A stretch of 64,000 bases of DNA from positions 62,001-126,000 of the forward strand of contig DYJA01000005.1 of the NCBI GenBank assembly GCA_020723345.1, given 5' to 3'. Positions 33,518 to 40,617 of this stretch are shown one piece after another; the stretch's first letter is position 1, and each line of letters begins with the position of its first letter. The stretch comes from Candidatus Aquidulcis sp. (lineage in GTDB: Bacteria; Chloroflexota; Anaerolineae; UBA4142). Position numbers and translations under genes: made by a program. Under the pieces are notes generated by a model that was not told where the DNA came from, searched no databases, and saw only the letters and a program-made list of their open reading frames with translations.

Positions 33518-34819
33518 ATGGAAAATTCTGCCCGCTCCCCACAAACCCTACTTCCGGGACTGCTGCTGATTCTGCGCCAAGCCGCGTGGCTGCGCGGCGC
33601 GCTCATCGCGCTTGGCGTCGTCCTCTACGTCGCGCTCTATCCCGGACTTGGCGCGCTGCCGCCTTTGCTCGCGATTGGCGCGGAACGCGCAGCATTCATC
33701 GCGCTCGTCAGTTGGAACGTCCTACGGAAAAAACTGGGCGCGCGCTTTTTGCCACTCGCGCTCGGCTGGCTGTTCTTGACGCCGGTTCTCGAAATCGCGT
33801 TCGCGTTTCTTGCGCGCGACGAAACGCTGCGCGTGATCGGCATGCAAGCCGACGTATTGGGGATCAGCAGTCCGTTGATCTGGCTCGTCGTGCCGGTCGT
33901 GCTCGCCGCGTGGCAGTACGGTCGGCGCGGGTTGTTCAGCGCGCTCGGCATTCTCGTCGTCGAGCACGTCGCGCTCGGAATCGCGTTGTGGTCGGGCGTG
34001 CCATTCGGCGTCAGTTTTGCGCTCAGCGCGGCGGGACGGATCGCGATGCTTGCGATTCTCGGCTACGTCGTGATGCTTTTGGTCGAAACGCAACAACGCG
34101 AACATCGCGCGCTCGAAGACGCGAACCGACAACTCGCGCACCGCGCCGCCACCGCCGAACAACTTGCCGAAAGCCGCGAGCGCAATCGGATGGCGCGCGA
34201 ACTGCACGACATTCTCGCGCACTCGCTGTCCGCGCTCGGCATCCAACTCCAGATGATCGCCAAGTTGATTGACCACAACCTCGACGAAGCGAAAACGGAA
34301 TTACGCGAAGCGCAGACCATCGCGCGCAACAGCGCGAACGAAGTGCGCCGCGCGATCCAGCAGTTGCGCGCGACGCCGCTCGCCGACCTGGGACTCGCGG
34401 AAGCGCTGCGCGAACTATGCCGCGCGCAAGCCGAACGCACCGGCGCGCAATTCGATTACCAGATCGCCGACATTGCCGCGCTCGACGCGCTGACCGAGCA
34501 AACAGTGTACCGCATCGCGCACGAAGCGCTCGCGAATATCGAGCGGCACGCGGCGGCGACGCGCGTGGAAGTGAGATTAGAGACTTGCCCTGAGTCCTTC
34601 GGCTTTGCTCAGGATAAACTCCATCGAAGGGTTGGAGATTCGCGCGTCTTGCGACTAACGATTTGCGATAACGGCGTGGGATTTGATCCACGCGCGATTC
34701 AGCAGGGACATTTTGGATTGATCGGGATGACGGAACGCGCGCGCGATGTGGGCGGACAGTTGCGCGTGGAGAGTGAAGCGGGCAAGGGAACGCAAGTCAT
34801 TTTGGAGATTGCAATATGA
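33518..34819 (+). CDS. NarL-type sensor histidine kinase (HisKA_3)
   Basis: A 433-residue kinase. Six or so membrane helices fill residues 15-190, then a coiled linker (VETQQREHRALEDANRQLAHRAAT), the HisKA_3 dimerisation motif RELHDILAHSLSALG with phospho-accepting H230, and an ATPase domain with DNGVGFDP and GHFGLIGMTERA. It lacks an extracellular sensor domain, as in LiaS/DesK-like kinases that sense membrane or envelope stress. A repeat (PESFGFAQDKLHRR) is inserted in frame within the ATPase domain. The ATG at 33518 was chosen over the longer track ORF because it lies just after the promoter. It overlaps the response regulator by 4 bases. Confidence 0.92.
   Translation: MENSARSPQTLLPGLLLILRQAAWLRGALIALGVVLYVALYPGLGALPPLLAIGAERAAFIALVSWNVLRKKLGARFLPLALGWLFLTPVLEIAFAFLARDETLRVIGMQADVLGISSPLIWLVVPVVLAAWQYGRRGLFSALGILVVEHVALGIALWSGVPFGVSFALSAAGRIAMLAILGYVVMLLVETQQREHRALEDANRQLAHRAATAEQLAESRERNRMARELHDILAHSLSALGIQLQMIAKLIDHNLDEAKTELREAQTIARNSANEVRRAIQQLRATPLADLGLAEALRELCRAQAERTGAQFDYQIADIAALDALTEQTVYRIAHEALANIERHAAATRVEVRLETCPESFGFAQDKLHRRVGDSRVLRLTICDNGVGFDPRAIQQGHFGLIGMTERARDVGGQLRVESEAGKGTQVILEIAI
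34586..34634 (+). repeat. CCCTGAG..CTTCGG..CTCAGGAT repeat in frame in the kinase ATPase domain
   Basis: An imperfect palindrome of the CTGAG/CTCAG family related to the period-5 repeats. It encodes CPESFGFAQDKLHRRVG between conserved ATPase boxes. Confidence 0.7.
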
Positions 34820-35475
34820 TCCGCCTCCTCATTGTCGACGATCAAGACATCGTGCGCCAGGGTTTGAGCGTGATCCTCAAACACGAACCGGAGATCGAGG
34901 TGATCGGCGCTGCCGCGAACGGACGCGACGCGATTGACTTGACCGCGCGGCTCAAGCCCGACGTCGTGTTGATGGATTTGCAGATGCCGGTACTGAATGG
35001 CATCCAGGCGACGCGCGCGATCATCGAAAAATTTCCGCAGACGCGCGTCGTCGTCCTCACGACGTACGCGAGCGACGATTGGGTGTTCGACGCGCTGCGC
35101 GCGGGCGCGTGCGGCTATCTGCTCAAAGACAGCGACAGCGCGGAAATCGCGCGCGCGGTGCGCGGCGCGGTCGGCGGCGAAACGTGGATCGATCCAGCCG
35201 TCGCCGGGCGCGTCCTCGCGGAATTCAATCGGCTCGCGGCGAGCCAACCCGTCGCGCCCGATCTCCCGCCCATCGAGCCGCTGACCGAACGCGAACTCGC
35301 GGTGCTGCAACATCTCGCGAACGGCAAAACGAATCGCGAAATCGCGGAGACGCTATTTCTGTCCGAAGGCACGGTGAAAAATTACGTCAGCACAATCTTG
35401 AGCAAGTTGCAAGCGAATGATCGCACCCACGCCGCGATTCTCGCGCTGAAACGCGGACTGGCGAAGTTGGAATGA
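34816..35475 (+). CDS. NarL/FixJ response regulator
   Basis: A 219-residue two-domain regulator. The receiver has D8-D9, phospho-acceptor D54 (VLMDLQMP), Thr in VVLTTYAS and Lys in LLKDSD; the C-terminal LuxR-type helix-turn-helix reads LTERELAVLQHLANGKTNREIAETLFLSEGTVKNYVS. It is the cognate partner of the kinase upstream, with an ATGA overlap. Targets cannot be read; LiaR/DesR-like regulators often act on membrane-stress genes. It ends in a hairpin terminator that also includes the end of the opposing gene. Confidence 0.96.
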   Translation: MIRLLIVDDQDIVRQGLSVILKHEPEIEVIGAAANGRDAIDLTARLKPDVVLMDLQMPVLNGIQATRAIIEKFPQTRVVVLTTYASDDWVFDALRAGACGYLLKDSDSAEIARAVRGAVGGETWIDPAVAGRVLAEFNRLAASQPVAPDLPPIEPLTERELAVLQHLANGKTNREIAETLFLSEGTVKNYVSTILSKLQANDRTHAAILALKRGLAKLE

Positions 35476-35509
35476 AAACCCGGAAGGTTTCAAAAACCTT
35501 CCGGGTTTT
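35475..35509. terminator. Bidirectional terminator overlapping an opposing stop codon
   Basis: A 16-bp stem AAAACCCGGAAGGTTT / AAACCTTCCGGGTTTT with loop CAA and T-runs on both sides. It contains the stop codon of the O-antigen-ligase-like gene, whose last residues KNPEGF are coded by the hairpin. Confidence 0.85.
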
Positions 35510-36920
35510 TCAATCGCACCGCGACCATTCCCAATCCCATGTACAACCAAAACAAAACCGCCGAGTGTGGAAATTTGAGATTGAAAAAATAGTGATCGGT
35601 CAAGCCGCCGATCAGCGCGCCGAGCACCGCGCCCGCGACGCCGAGCAGGATCGGCGCGAGAAACGCGTCGCGCGAAATTCCTGCCCGCCATCCTTGGAAC
35701 GCGTGGTAGAAAAATAATCCGAGCGTGATGAGAAACACGCTGACTCCGATCAGCCCCATCTCTTCCGCCATCAGCAAGTACACATTCGAGACACCCAGGT
35801 ACGTGTCAACGTCCGGCGAACCGCCAAAGCCGACGCCGAAAAACGGATAGCGCGAAATCAAAATCAGCGCGTCCTTGTATTCGCCGACGCGCATCTGAGT
35901 CGCGCGATCGCTGATCGTAAACGCGTCGAGCAAATGTCCGACGTACTCTTGCGTGAACGGCAGAAGCATAAAAACCGCCGCGCCGAGAATCAACAGCGCG
36001 ATGATCGGACGATAGCGCACGGTCGAGATCACCGCAAGCGCGAGGACGAGTCCAAGCAACGCGCCGCGCGAGAATGTCAGGATCATGCACGCGCCCATCG
36101 TCAGCGCCATCACGACAATCAACTTGCGCGGGAGCAACGGCTTGTCCGCGAACAACTGCGGCACGGTGAGAGCGGTGACGAGAATCATCAAGCCGCCCAG
36201 CACGTTCGGATCAACGGAGGTCGAAACCGCGCGCATCGGGTTTGCCGGATCGTCTTCGATGAAGCGGAGGACACGATCGCCGGTCGGATACTTGAAGACG
36301 CGCAGCGCGGAAAGAAGCGTGATCGTCCAATCGCGCGGAATGAAATACAAAATGATGCCGATTGCCGCCGAGATAAAGCCCGCGATCATCAGCGCGAGGA
36401 CGAACTGCCGCAGCGCGTCGCGCGTCCGCACGACGTTGACGATGACGAAGAAGAACGAAATCGCGGCGAGCACTTCGGCAAACTGACGCAAGACCTGGGT
36501 CGTCGCGGGCGCGTACGCCAAGCCCGCGATGAACGAAAAGCATGCGAGGACGAAGAACGCGAACACCGGCAAACCGAGCGGCGTCGCGACAAAACCGCCT
36601 TCGCCTTGTCGCGTCGTCACGCGCGCAAACCACATCGCGATCACCGCGATCAGCGCGAGATCGAGAAACGTCGGATTGAAGCCCAGGTTGATCGGCAGCG
36701 CGCCGAACGGCAGCAACACCGCGACTGCGATCACCGCGTACAATCCGAAATCAATATTCGACATCACGACGGCGGCGGCGATAACGCCGACTATCGCGGC
36801 GAACGGTACGAGCGGATGCACGAACGCGATGGACGCGGCACCGGCAATCGCGAGCGCGGCAGCGAGCGCGAGTAAAGATAACAAGGAGCGGTGGCGAGAT
36901 TCAATTAGTGGGAATTGCAT
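35490..36920 (-). CDS. O-antigen ligase/polymerase-like membrane protein (Wzy_C)
   Basis: A 476-residue protein with about 12 membrane helices and a large periplasmic loop near the C-terminus containing RVGEYKDALILISRYPFFGVGFGGSPDVDTYLGVSNVYLLMAEEMG, the Wzy_C/WaaL pattern. It probably joins or polymerises surface polysaccharide units. The start ATG at 36920 has AGGTAG upstream and a TATAAT at 36947-36952. The last codons come from the terminator hairpin shared with the opposing response regulator, so its natural C-terminus may have been extended or replaced by that element. It fits with the many glycosyltransferases in the window. Confidence 0.9.
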   Translation of the reverse strand: MQFPLIESRHRSLLSLLALAAALAIAGAASIAFVHPLVPFAAIVGVIAAAVVMSNIDFGLYAVIAVAVLLPFGALPINLGFNPTFLDLALIAVIAMWFARVTTRQGEGGFVATPLGLPVFAFFVLACFSFIAGLAYAPATTQVLRQFAEVLAAISFFFVIVNVVRTRDALRQFVLALMIAGFISAAIGIILYFIPRDWTITLLSALRVFKYPTGDRVLRFIEDDPANPMRAVSTSVDPNVLGGLMILVTALTVPQLFADKPLLPRKLIVVMALTMGACMILTFSRGALLGLVLALAVISTVRYRPIIALLILGAAVFMLLPFTQEYVGHLLDAFTISDRATQMRVGEYKDALILISRYPFFGVGFGGSPDVDTYLGVSNVYLLMAEEMGLIGVSVFLITLGLFFYHAFQGWRAGISRDAFLAPILLGVAGAVLGALIGGLTDHYFFNLKFPHSAVLFWLYMGLGMVAVRLKNPEGF

Positions 36921-36946
36921 GTTCTACCTGCATCTGTGTTGAGAAC

Positions 36947-36952
36947 ATTATA
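36947..36952 (-). promoter_or_regulatory. -10 box of the O-antigen-ligase-like gene
   Basis: TATAAT on the minus strand, 27 bases upstream of the ATG. No convincing -35 box was seen. Confidence 0.5.
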
Positions 36953-36974
36953 CCACGCAGGGTGGACACCCCAC

Positions 36975-37004
36975 TTGACAGTAACTACCATAATAAGGTA
37001 TATT
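36975..37004 (+). promoter_or_regulatory. Promoter of the tandem methyltransferase gene
   Basis: TTGACA (36975-36980), an 18-bp spacer and TATATT (36999-37004), close to consensus. Confidence 0.6.
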
Positions 37005-37043
37005 CTCCGGGAAATCAGAGCGCTTGGGATTGGGGGGCAACGA

Positions 37044-39704
37044 ATGAGTCAAAAATTCAAGAACATCTACTTTGCCGATTACCCCGGCGATTCTCCACAG
37101 AAAAAGAACCTGACTGTGGCATTCGGAGACAAGGATGAAAAACTCTATCAAACGATCAGGACTTTGTCCAGCCACGAACTCCGTGAAATGATAGGCTGCT
37201 CAACTTTTAGCGCTCTTCGCCAATCAGCGGAACAAGAAGGTTTGGCAACGAACACATATTGTCTACGTTTGTTGCGCCAGAAAGTGACGCCGCGGCGAGA
37301 AGAAAAGTTTGCCATTGATCCAATTCAAGCTACTTTCAAGGGCGGACAAGCGGAGCCGCTTCACGCCTGGTATCCCTTGCTTGAGGGATATTCGCCGCGT
37401 TTCGTGGAACAGGTCTTGGGCGAATTCGCGCCGCAAGCGACTCGGATTCTGGATCCATTTGCCGGCACAGGCACAACTCCCCTCACAGTTGCGCGATTAG
37501 GCAAAGCAGGATTCTACTGCGAAATCAATCCCCTGCTCCAGTTCCTAGCCGAGGTCAAAGCAGACGCGCTGGGAATGAATGAGACGACGCGAAACCGGAT
37601 GAGCAATTCTCTTCTTACGCTCGCTGGCGAATTGGAAACGTTATTAGAAAACGCCCTTCCCGATTCGCGCTTGGCGCAAGCATACACAGATAGTTTCTCT
37701 GACAGCCGCTTTTTTGACAACAAGACATTCGATCAAGTGTTGCGGATGCGTTCAGCGATTGACCGGTTGTCGCGCACCGAGCCAATCATCGCGCGGTTTC
37801 TCACTGTCGCCGTGCTGGCTAGTCTAATTCCTGCATCGCGGCTGATCCGCCGCGGCGATGTTCGCTTCAAGACAGCAGTTGAGGCAGAACGGTGCCGCGT
37901 CAAGTTTCTCGCGGCAGCGCAAAATCAACTCACGCGCATCGCTTTAGATCTTAAGGCGCTGACACCGTTTGTGAATCGCCCGATGCTCGTGTGCGAAGAT
38001 GCGCGCGCGCTGGTGAGTTTACCCCCGTTGAATATCGAGGCGGTAATTACCAGTCCGCCTTATCTAAATGGCACGAATTATTTTCGCAACACCAAAATCG
38101 AATTGTGGTTTCTACGATGTCTCAATTCATCCACTGATCTCACCGCGTTCAGGCGCAAAGCCGTGACCGCCGGAATAAATGACGTTACCGTTGACAAACC
38201 GAGTGATGAGATTGATCCTTCCGTGCGGAAGGTAATCGAACGCTTGGAAGAGTCTGCCTATGACCCGCGCATACCCAAAATGGTGGCAAGCTTCTTTATG
38301 GACATGCGCTCTGTCTTTAGCGCGGTCAGAAAACATTTGATCAATGATGCAACTATCCTAATTGATATTGGCGATTCATCCTATGGCAATGTGCATGTTC
38401 CAACTGACATTCTGTTGGAAAACGTTTTGGCATCCCTAGATTTCACCCTGCAGCGAAAGATCATCTTGCGTCGGCGCATGTCGCGCAGTGGATTCCCCTT
38501 GAATCAAGTGCTGCTGGCTTTCGAATTATCCAAACCATCGCGACGGGCTTTGCGCGAAGCACAAGCGGCGCCCCTCGCTTCATCATGGAACGCGGCTTGG
38601 ACGAAGTTCAAATCCGACTTGCCGCACCAACGTGGCGCATTTGCCAAACGCAATTGGGGTCATCCGCTCCATTCGCTATGTTCGTATCAAGGCAAAATGA
38701 AACCTTCGCTTGCGTCGCACCTTGTCCGAACATTTTTGCCAAGCGGAGGTACTCTGCTCGACCCATTCGCTGGGGTTGGCACGATTCCGTTCGAGGTGGC
38801 GTTGCAGGGCGGAAAGGCAATCGCGTTTGAAATCAGTCCGCCCGCCTTGCAAATCAGTTCCGCCAAACTTGGTCGCCCCAACGCGAATGATTGCGCTGCG
38901 CTACTCGACACACTGAACATTTTCATCCGAGATCAGAATGTGACCGAGACCGAAATTGAGAAAGCGAAAGCCATCCACTTCAATGGAGCATTACCCGATT
39001 ATTTTGAATTCAAAACGTTTCACCAAATCTTGTTGGCGCGACGATATTTCCTCGATCATCCGCCGCACACGCCGTCAGAATCGCTTGTGCTGGCGTCGCT
39101 CTTGCACATTCTGCACGGGAATCGTCCGTACGCCTTGAGCCGGCGTTCGCATCCCATCACGCCATTTGCTCCAACGGGGACAGTCGAACATCGCGCGCTG
39201 ATCCCGCGCTTGCGTGACAAGATCAATCGAAGTTTGATGGTCGCCTGTCCCAGCGAATTCGTCCAAGGCGACGTGTACTTTCAAGACGCAACCGGATGGT
39301 GGCCCCACCCTGTTGACCAACTGGATGCGATCATCACTTCGCCGCCATTTTTCAACAGCACCCGGTTTTACTTGGCAAATTGGATGCGCCTTTGGTTTTG
39401 TGGCTGGGAAGCGCAGGATTTTCGCACCCAACCACTCGCGTTCGTGGATGAACGCCAGAAGAACAGTTTTGAGATTTACGCGCCTATTTTCCGCCAAGCG
39501 CGCGAGCGCCTCAAATCCAGCGGCGTGGTTGTGTTTCATTTGGGCAAAAGCCGCAAGTGTGACATGGCTCAAGCCCTCGCGCAAATTGCTTCGCGTTGGT
39601 TTCGCGTGATTGATATTTTCGCAGAGAACGTCAGCCACTGCGAGTCACATGGCATTCGTGACAAGGGGACGGTAGAAGAGCACCAATACCTCATCTTGCA
39701 GTGA
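37044..39704 (+). CDS. Large protein with two DNA-methyltransferase motif sets
   Basis: An 886-residue protein. Four motifs alternate: DPFAGTGTTPL (about 152-162), TSPPYLNGTNYF (about 340), DPFAGVGTIPFEVAL (about 573) and TSPPFFNSTRFY (about 770). FAGxG is the SAM-binding motif and (T/S)PP(Y/F) the catalytic motif of amino-methyltransferases, so it looks like two fused N4-cytosine or N6-adenine DNA methyltransferase modules, or one permuted module plus extra halves. The ATG at 37044 follows GGGGGG. The gene is richer in A/T than its neighbours and lacks in-frame repeats. It is convergent, with a 1-base gap, to an HNH nuclease gene, suggesting a restriction-modification unit. Confidence 0.85.
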   Translation: MSQKFKNIYFADYPGDSPQKKNLTVAFGDKDEKLYQTIRTLSSHELREMIGCSTFSALRQSAEQEGLATNTYCLRLLRQKVTPRREEKFAIDPIQATFKGGQAEPLHAWYPLLEGYSPRFVEQVLGEFAPQATRILDPFAGTGTTPLTVARLGKAGFYCEINPLLQFLAEVKADALGMNETTRNRMSNSLLTLAGELETLLENALPDSRLAQAYTDSFSDSRFFDNKTFDQVLRMRSAIDRLSRTEPIIARFLTVAVLASLIPASRLIRRGDVRFKTAVEAERCRVKFLAAAQNQLTRIALDLKALTPFVNRPMLVCEDARALVSLPPLNIEAVITSPPYLNGTNYFRNTKIELWFLRCLNSSTDLTAFRRKAVTAGINDVTVDKPSDEIDPSVRKVIERLEESAYDPRIPKMVASFFMDMRSVFSAVRKHLINDATILIDIGDSSYGNVHVPTDILLENVLASLDFTLQRKIILRRRMSRSGFPLNQVLLAFELSKPSRRALREAQAAPLASSWNAAWTKFKSDLPHQRGAFAKRNWGHPLHSLCSYQGKMKPSLASHLVRTFLPSGGTLLDPFAGVGTIPFEVALQGGKAIAFEISPPALQISSAKLGRPNANDCAALLDTLNIFIRDQNVTETEIEKAKAIHFNGALPDYFEFKTFHQILLARRYFLDHPPHTPSESLVLASLLHILHGNRPYALSRRSHPITPFAPTGTVEHRALIPRLRDKINRSLMVACPSEFVQGDVYFQDATGWWPHPVDQLDAIITSPPFFNSTRFYLANWMRLWFCGWEAQDFRTQPLAFVDERQKNSFEIYAPIFRQARERLKSSGVVVFHLGKSRKCDMAQALAQIASRWFRVIDIFAENVSHCESHGIRDKGTVEEHQYLILQ

Positions 39705-39705
39705 T

Positions 39706-40605
39706 TCACGTCTTAAGAAAATCTGGCACAATCCTCGCCAGTGCGAAAATATCTTTGCCCTCCATCTCCAAAATTAACTCGCGCACCTTCGTGATGTCCT
39801 CTGGATAGGCGATCCACTGCTCAATAAATTGATCCACATTTGCAACGATCCGCGTAACGGCTATCGGGTTCAAGCGCGGCGCCCCATCGAGCAAATCGTA
39901 CTCGATGCTGGTCAATCGCGCCAACCGTTTTAGTTGCGCCGGTTTGTAAAACTCGGACGGCCATTTGTCATGTTTGGCGTTGTTGCAGTCGGCACAGAGC
40001 AACGTCGCTCGCGCGGTTGTGAGGGGCCAAAGATACTTGGCAGGCAAGGTATGATCGATTCCGTATCCTTTTGCGCTGCGCGCTTTGTATACCAGTGGTT
40101 TGCCACAATTAAAGCATTGGCGCTCAAAACGTTCAAAGATAGCGCGGCTGTCTATCTTGCCTTCTTCGCCGGAGAGCAAGTGATAGAGCTGACGTCTTTG
40201 CGATGCTTCGCGATGCTGGTCGCTGGTTCGTTTGGGGTTCAGGTCGGGATTGATTCGTGTGTTCTTGCAAACCCGACATTCGAGTTGCCGCCCCGAACGA
40301 AATGATCGGCCTGTCGGTTTGTGTTTGTGAAAGTTCTCCAGCGGTTGTAACCATTCGCAGACGCGGCAATACTTCCAGCGGCTTGCTCGTTCAATAATTG
40401 CGGGTGGATTCTCAAAGCCACACCGAGGGCACTTGGCACCGGCAAGATGTCCCTGTGCTTGCTCTGTCTTCAGCCAATCTTCTGAAACCTTCATCAATTG
40501 ATCGCATCCGGGCCTGTAACATTCAAAGACGCGCCAGACTTCACTTGCATTAACAACCCCAGTGCCCCGGATGTTTGTGACATTACGTGCGACTCGTCGC
40601 GCCAT
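39706..40605 (-). CDS. HNH endonuclease with N-terminal zinc ribbons
   Basis: A 299-residue protein. Two Cys-rich units come first (CYRPGCDQL ... CPRC, then CRVCEWL ... CRVC), consistent with zinc ribbons that could read DNA. They are followed by an HNH nuclease core: CFNCGKPL, YGIDHTLPAKYL and LLCADCNNAKHDK, which also binds zinc. The C-terminal helical part has no recognised motif. The start at 40605 follows GAGGAG. It is tail-to-tail with the tandem methyltransferase gene, so it may be the restriction partner that cuts DNA lacking the methyltransferase mark. It also lies 12 bases after the YfhO gene on the same strand, so it may be co-transcribed with that block. Confidence 0.85.
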   Translation of the reverse strand: MARRVARNVTNIRGTGVVNASEVWRVFECYRPGCDQLMKVSEDWLKTEQAQGHLAGAKCPRCGFENPPAIIERASRWKYCRVCEWLQPLENFHKHKPTGRSFRSGRQLECRVCKNTRINPDLNPKRTSDQHREASQRRQLYHLLSGEEGKIDSRAIFERFERQCFNCGKPLVYKARSAKGYGIDHTLPAKYLWPLTTARATLLCADCNNAKHDKWPSEFYKPAQLKRLARLTSIEYDLLDGAPRLNPIAVTRIVANVDQFIEQWIAYPEDITKVRELILEMEGKDIFALARIVPDFLKT

Positions 40606-40617
40606 TTACTTTGCTCC

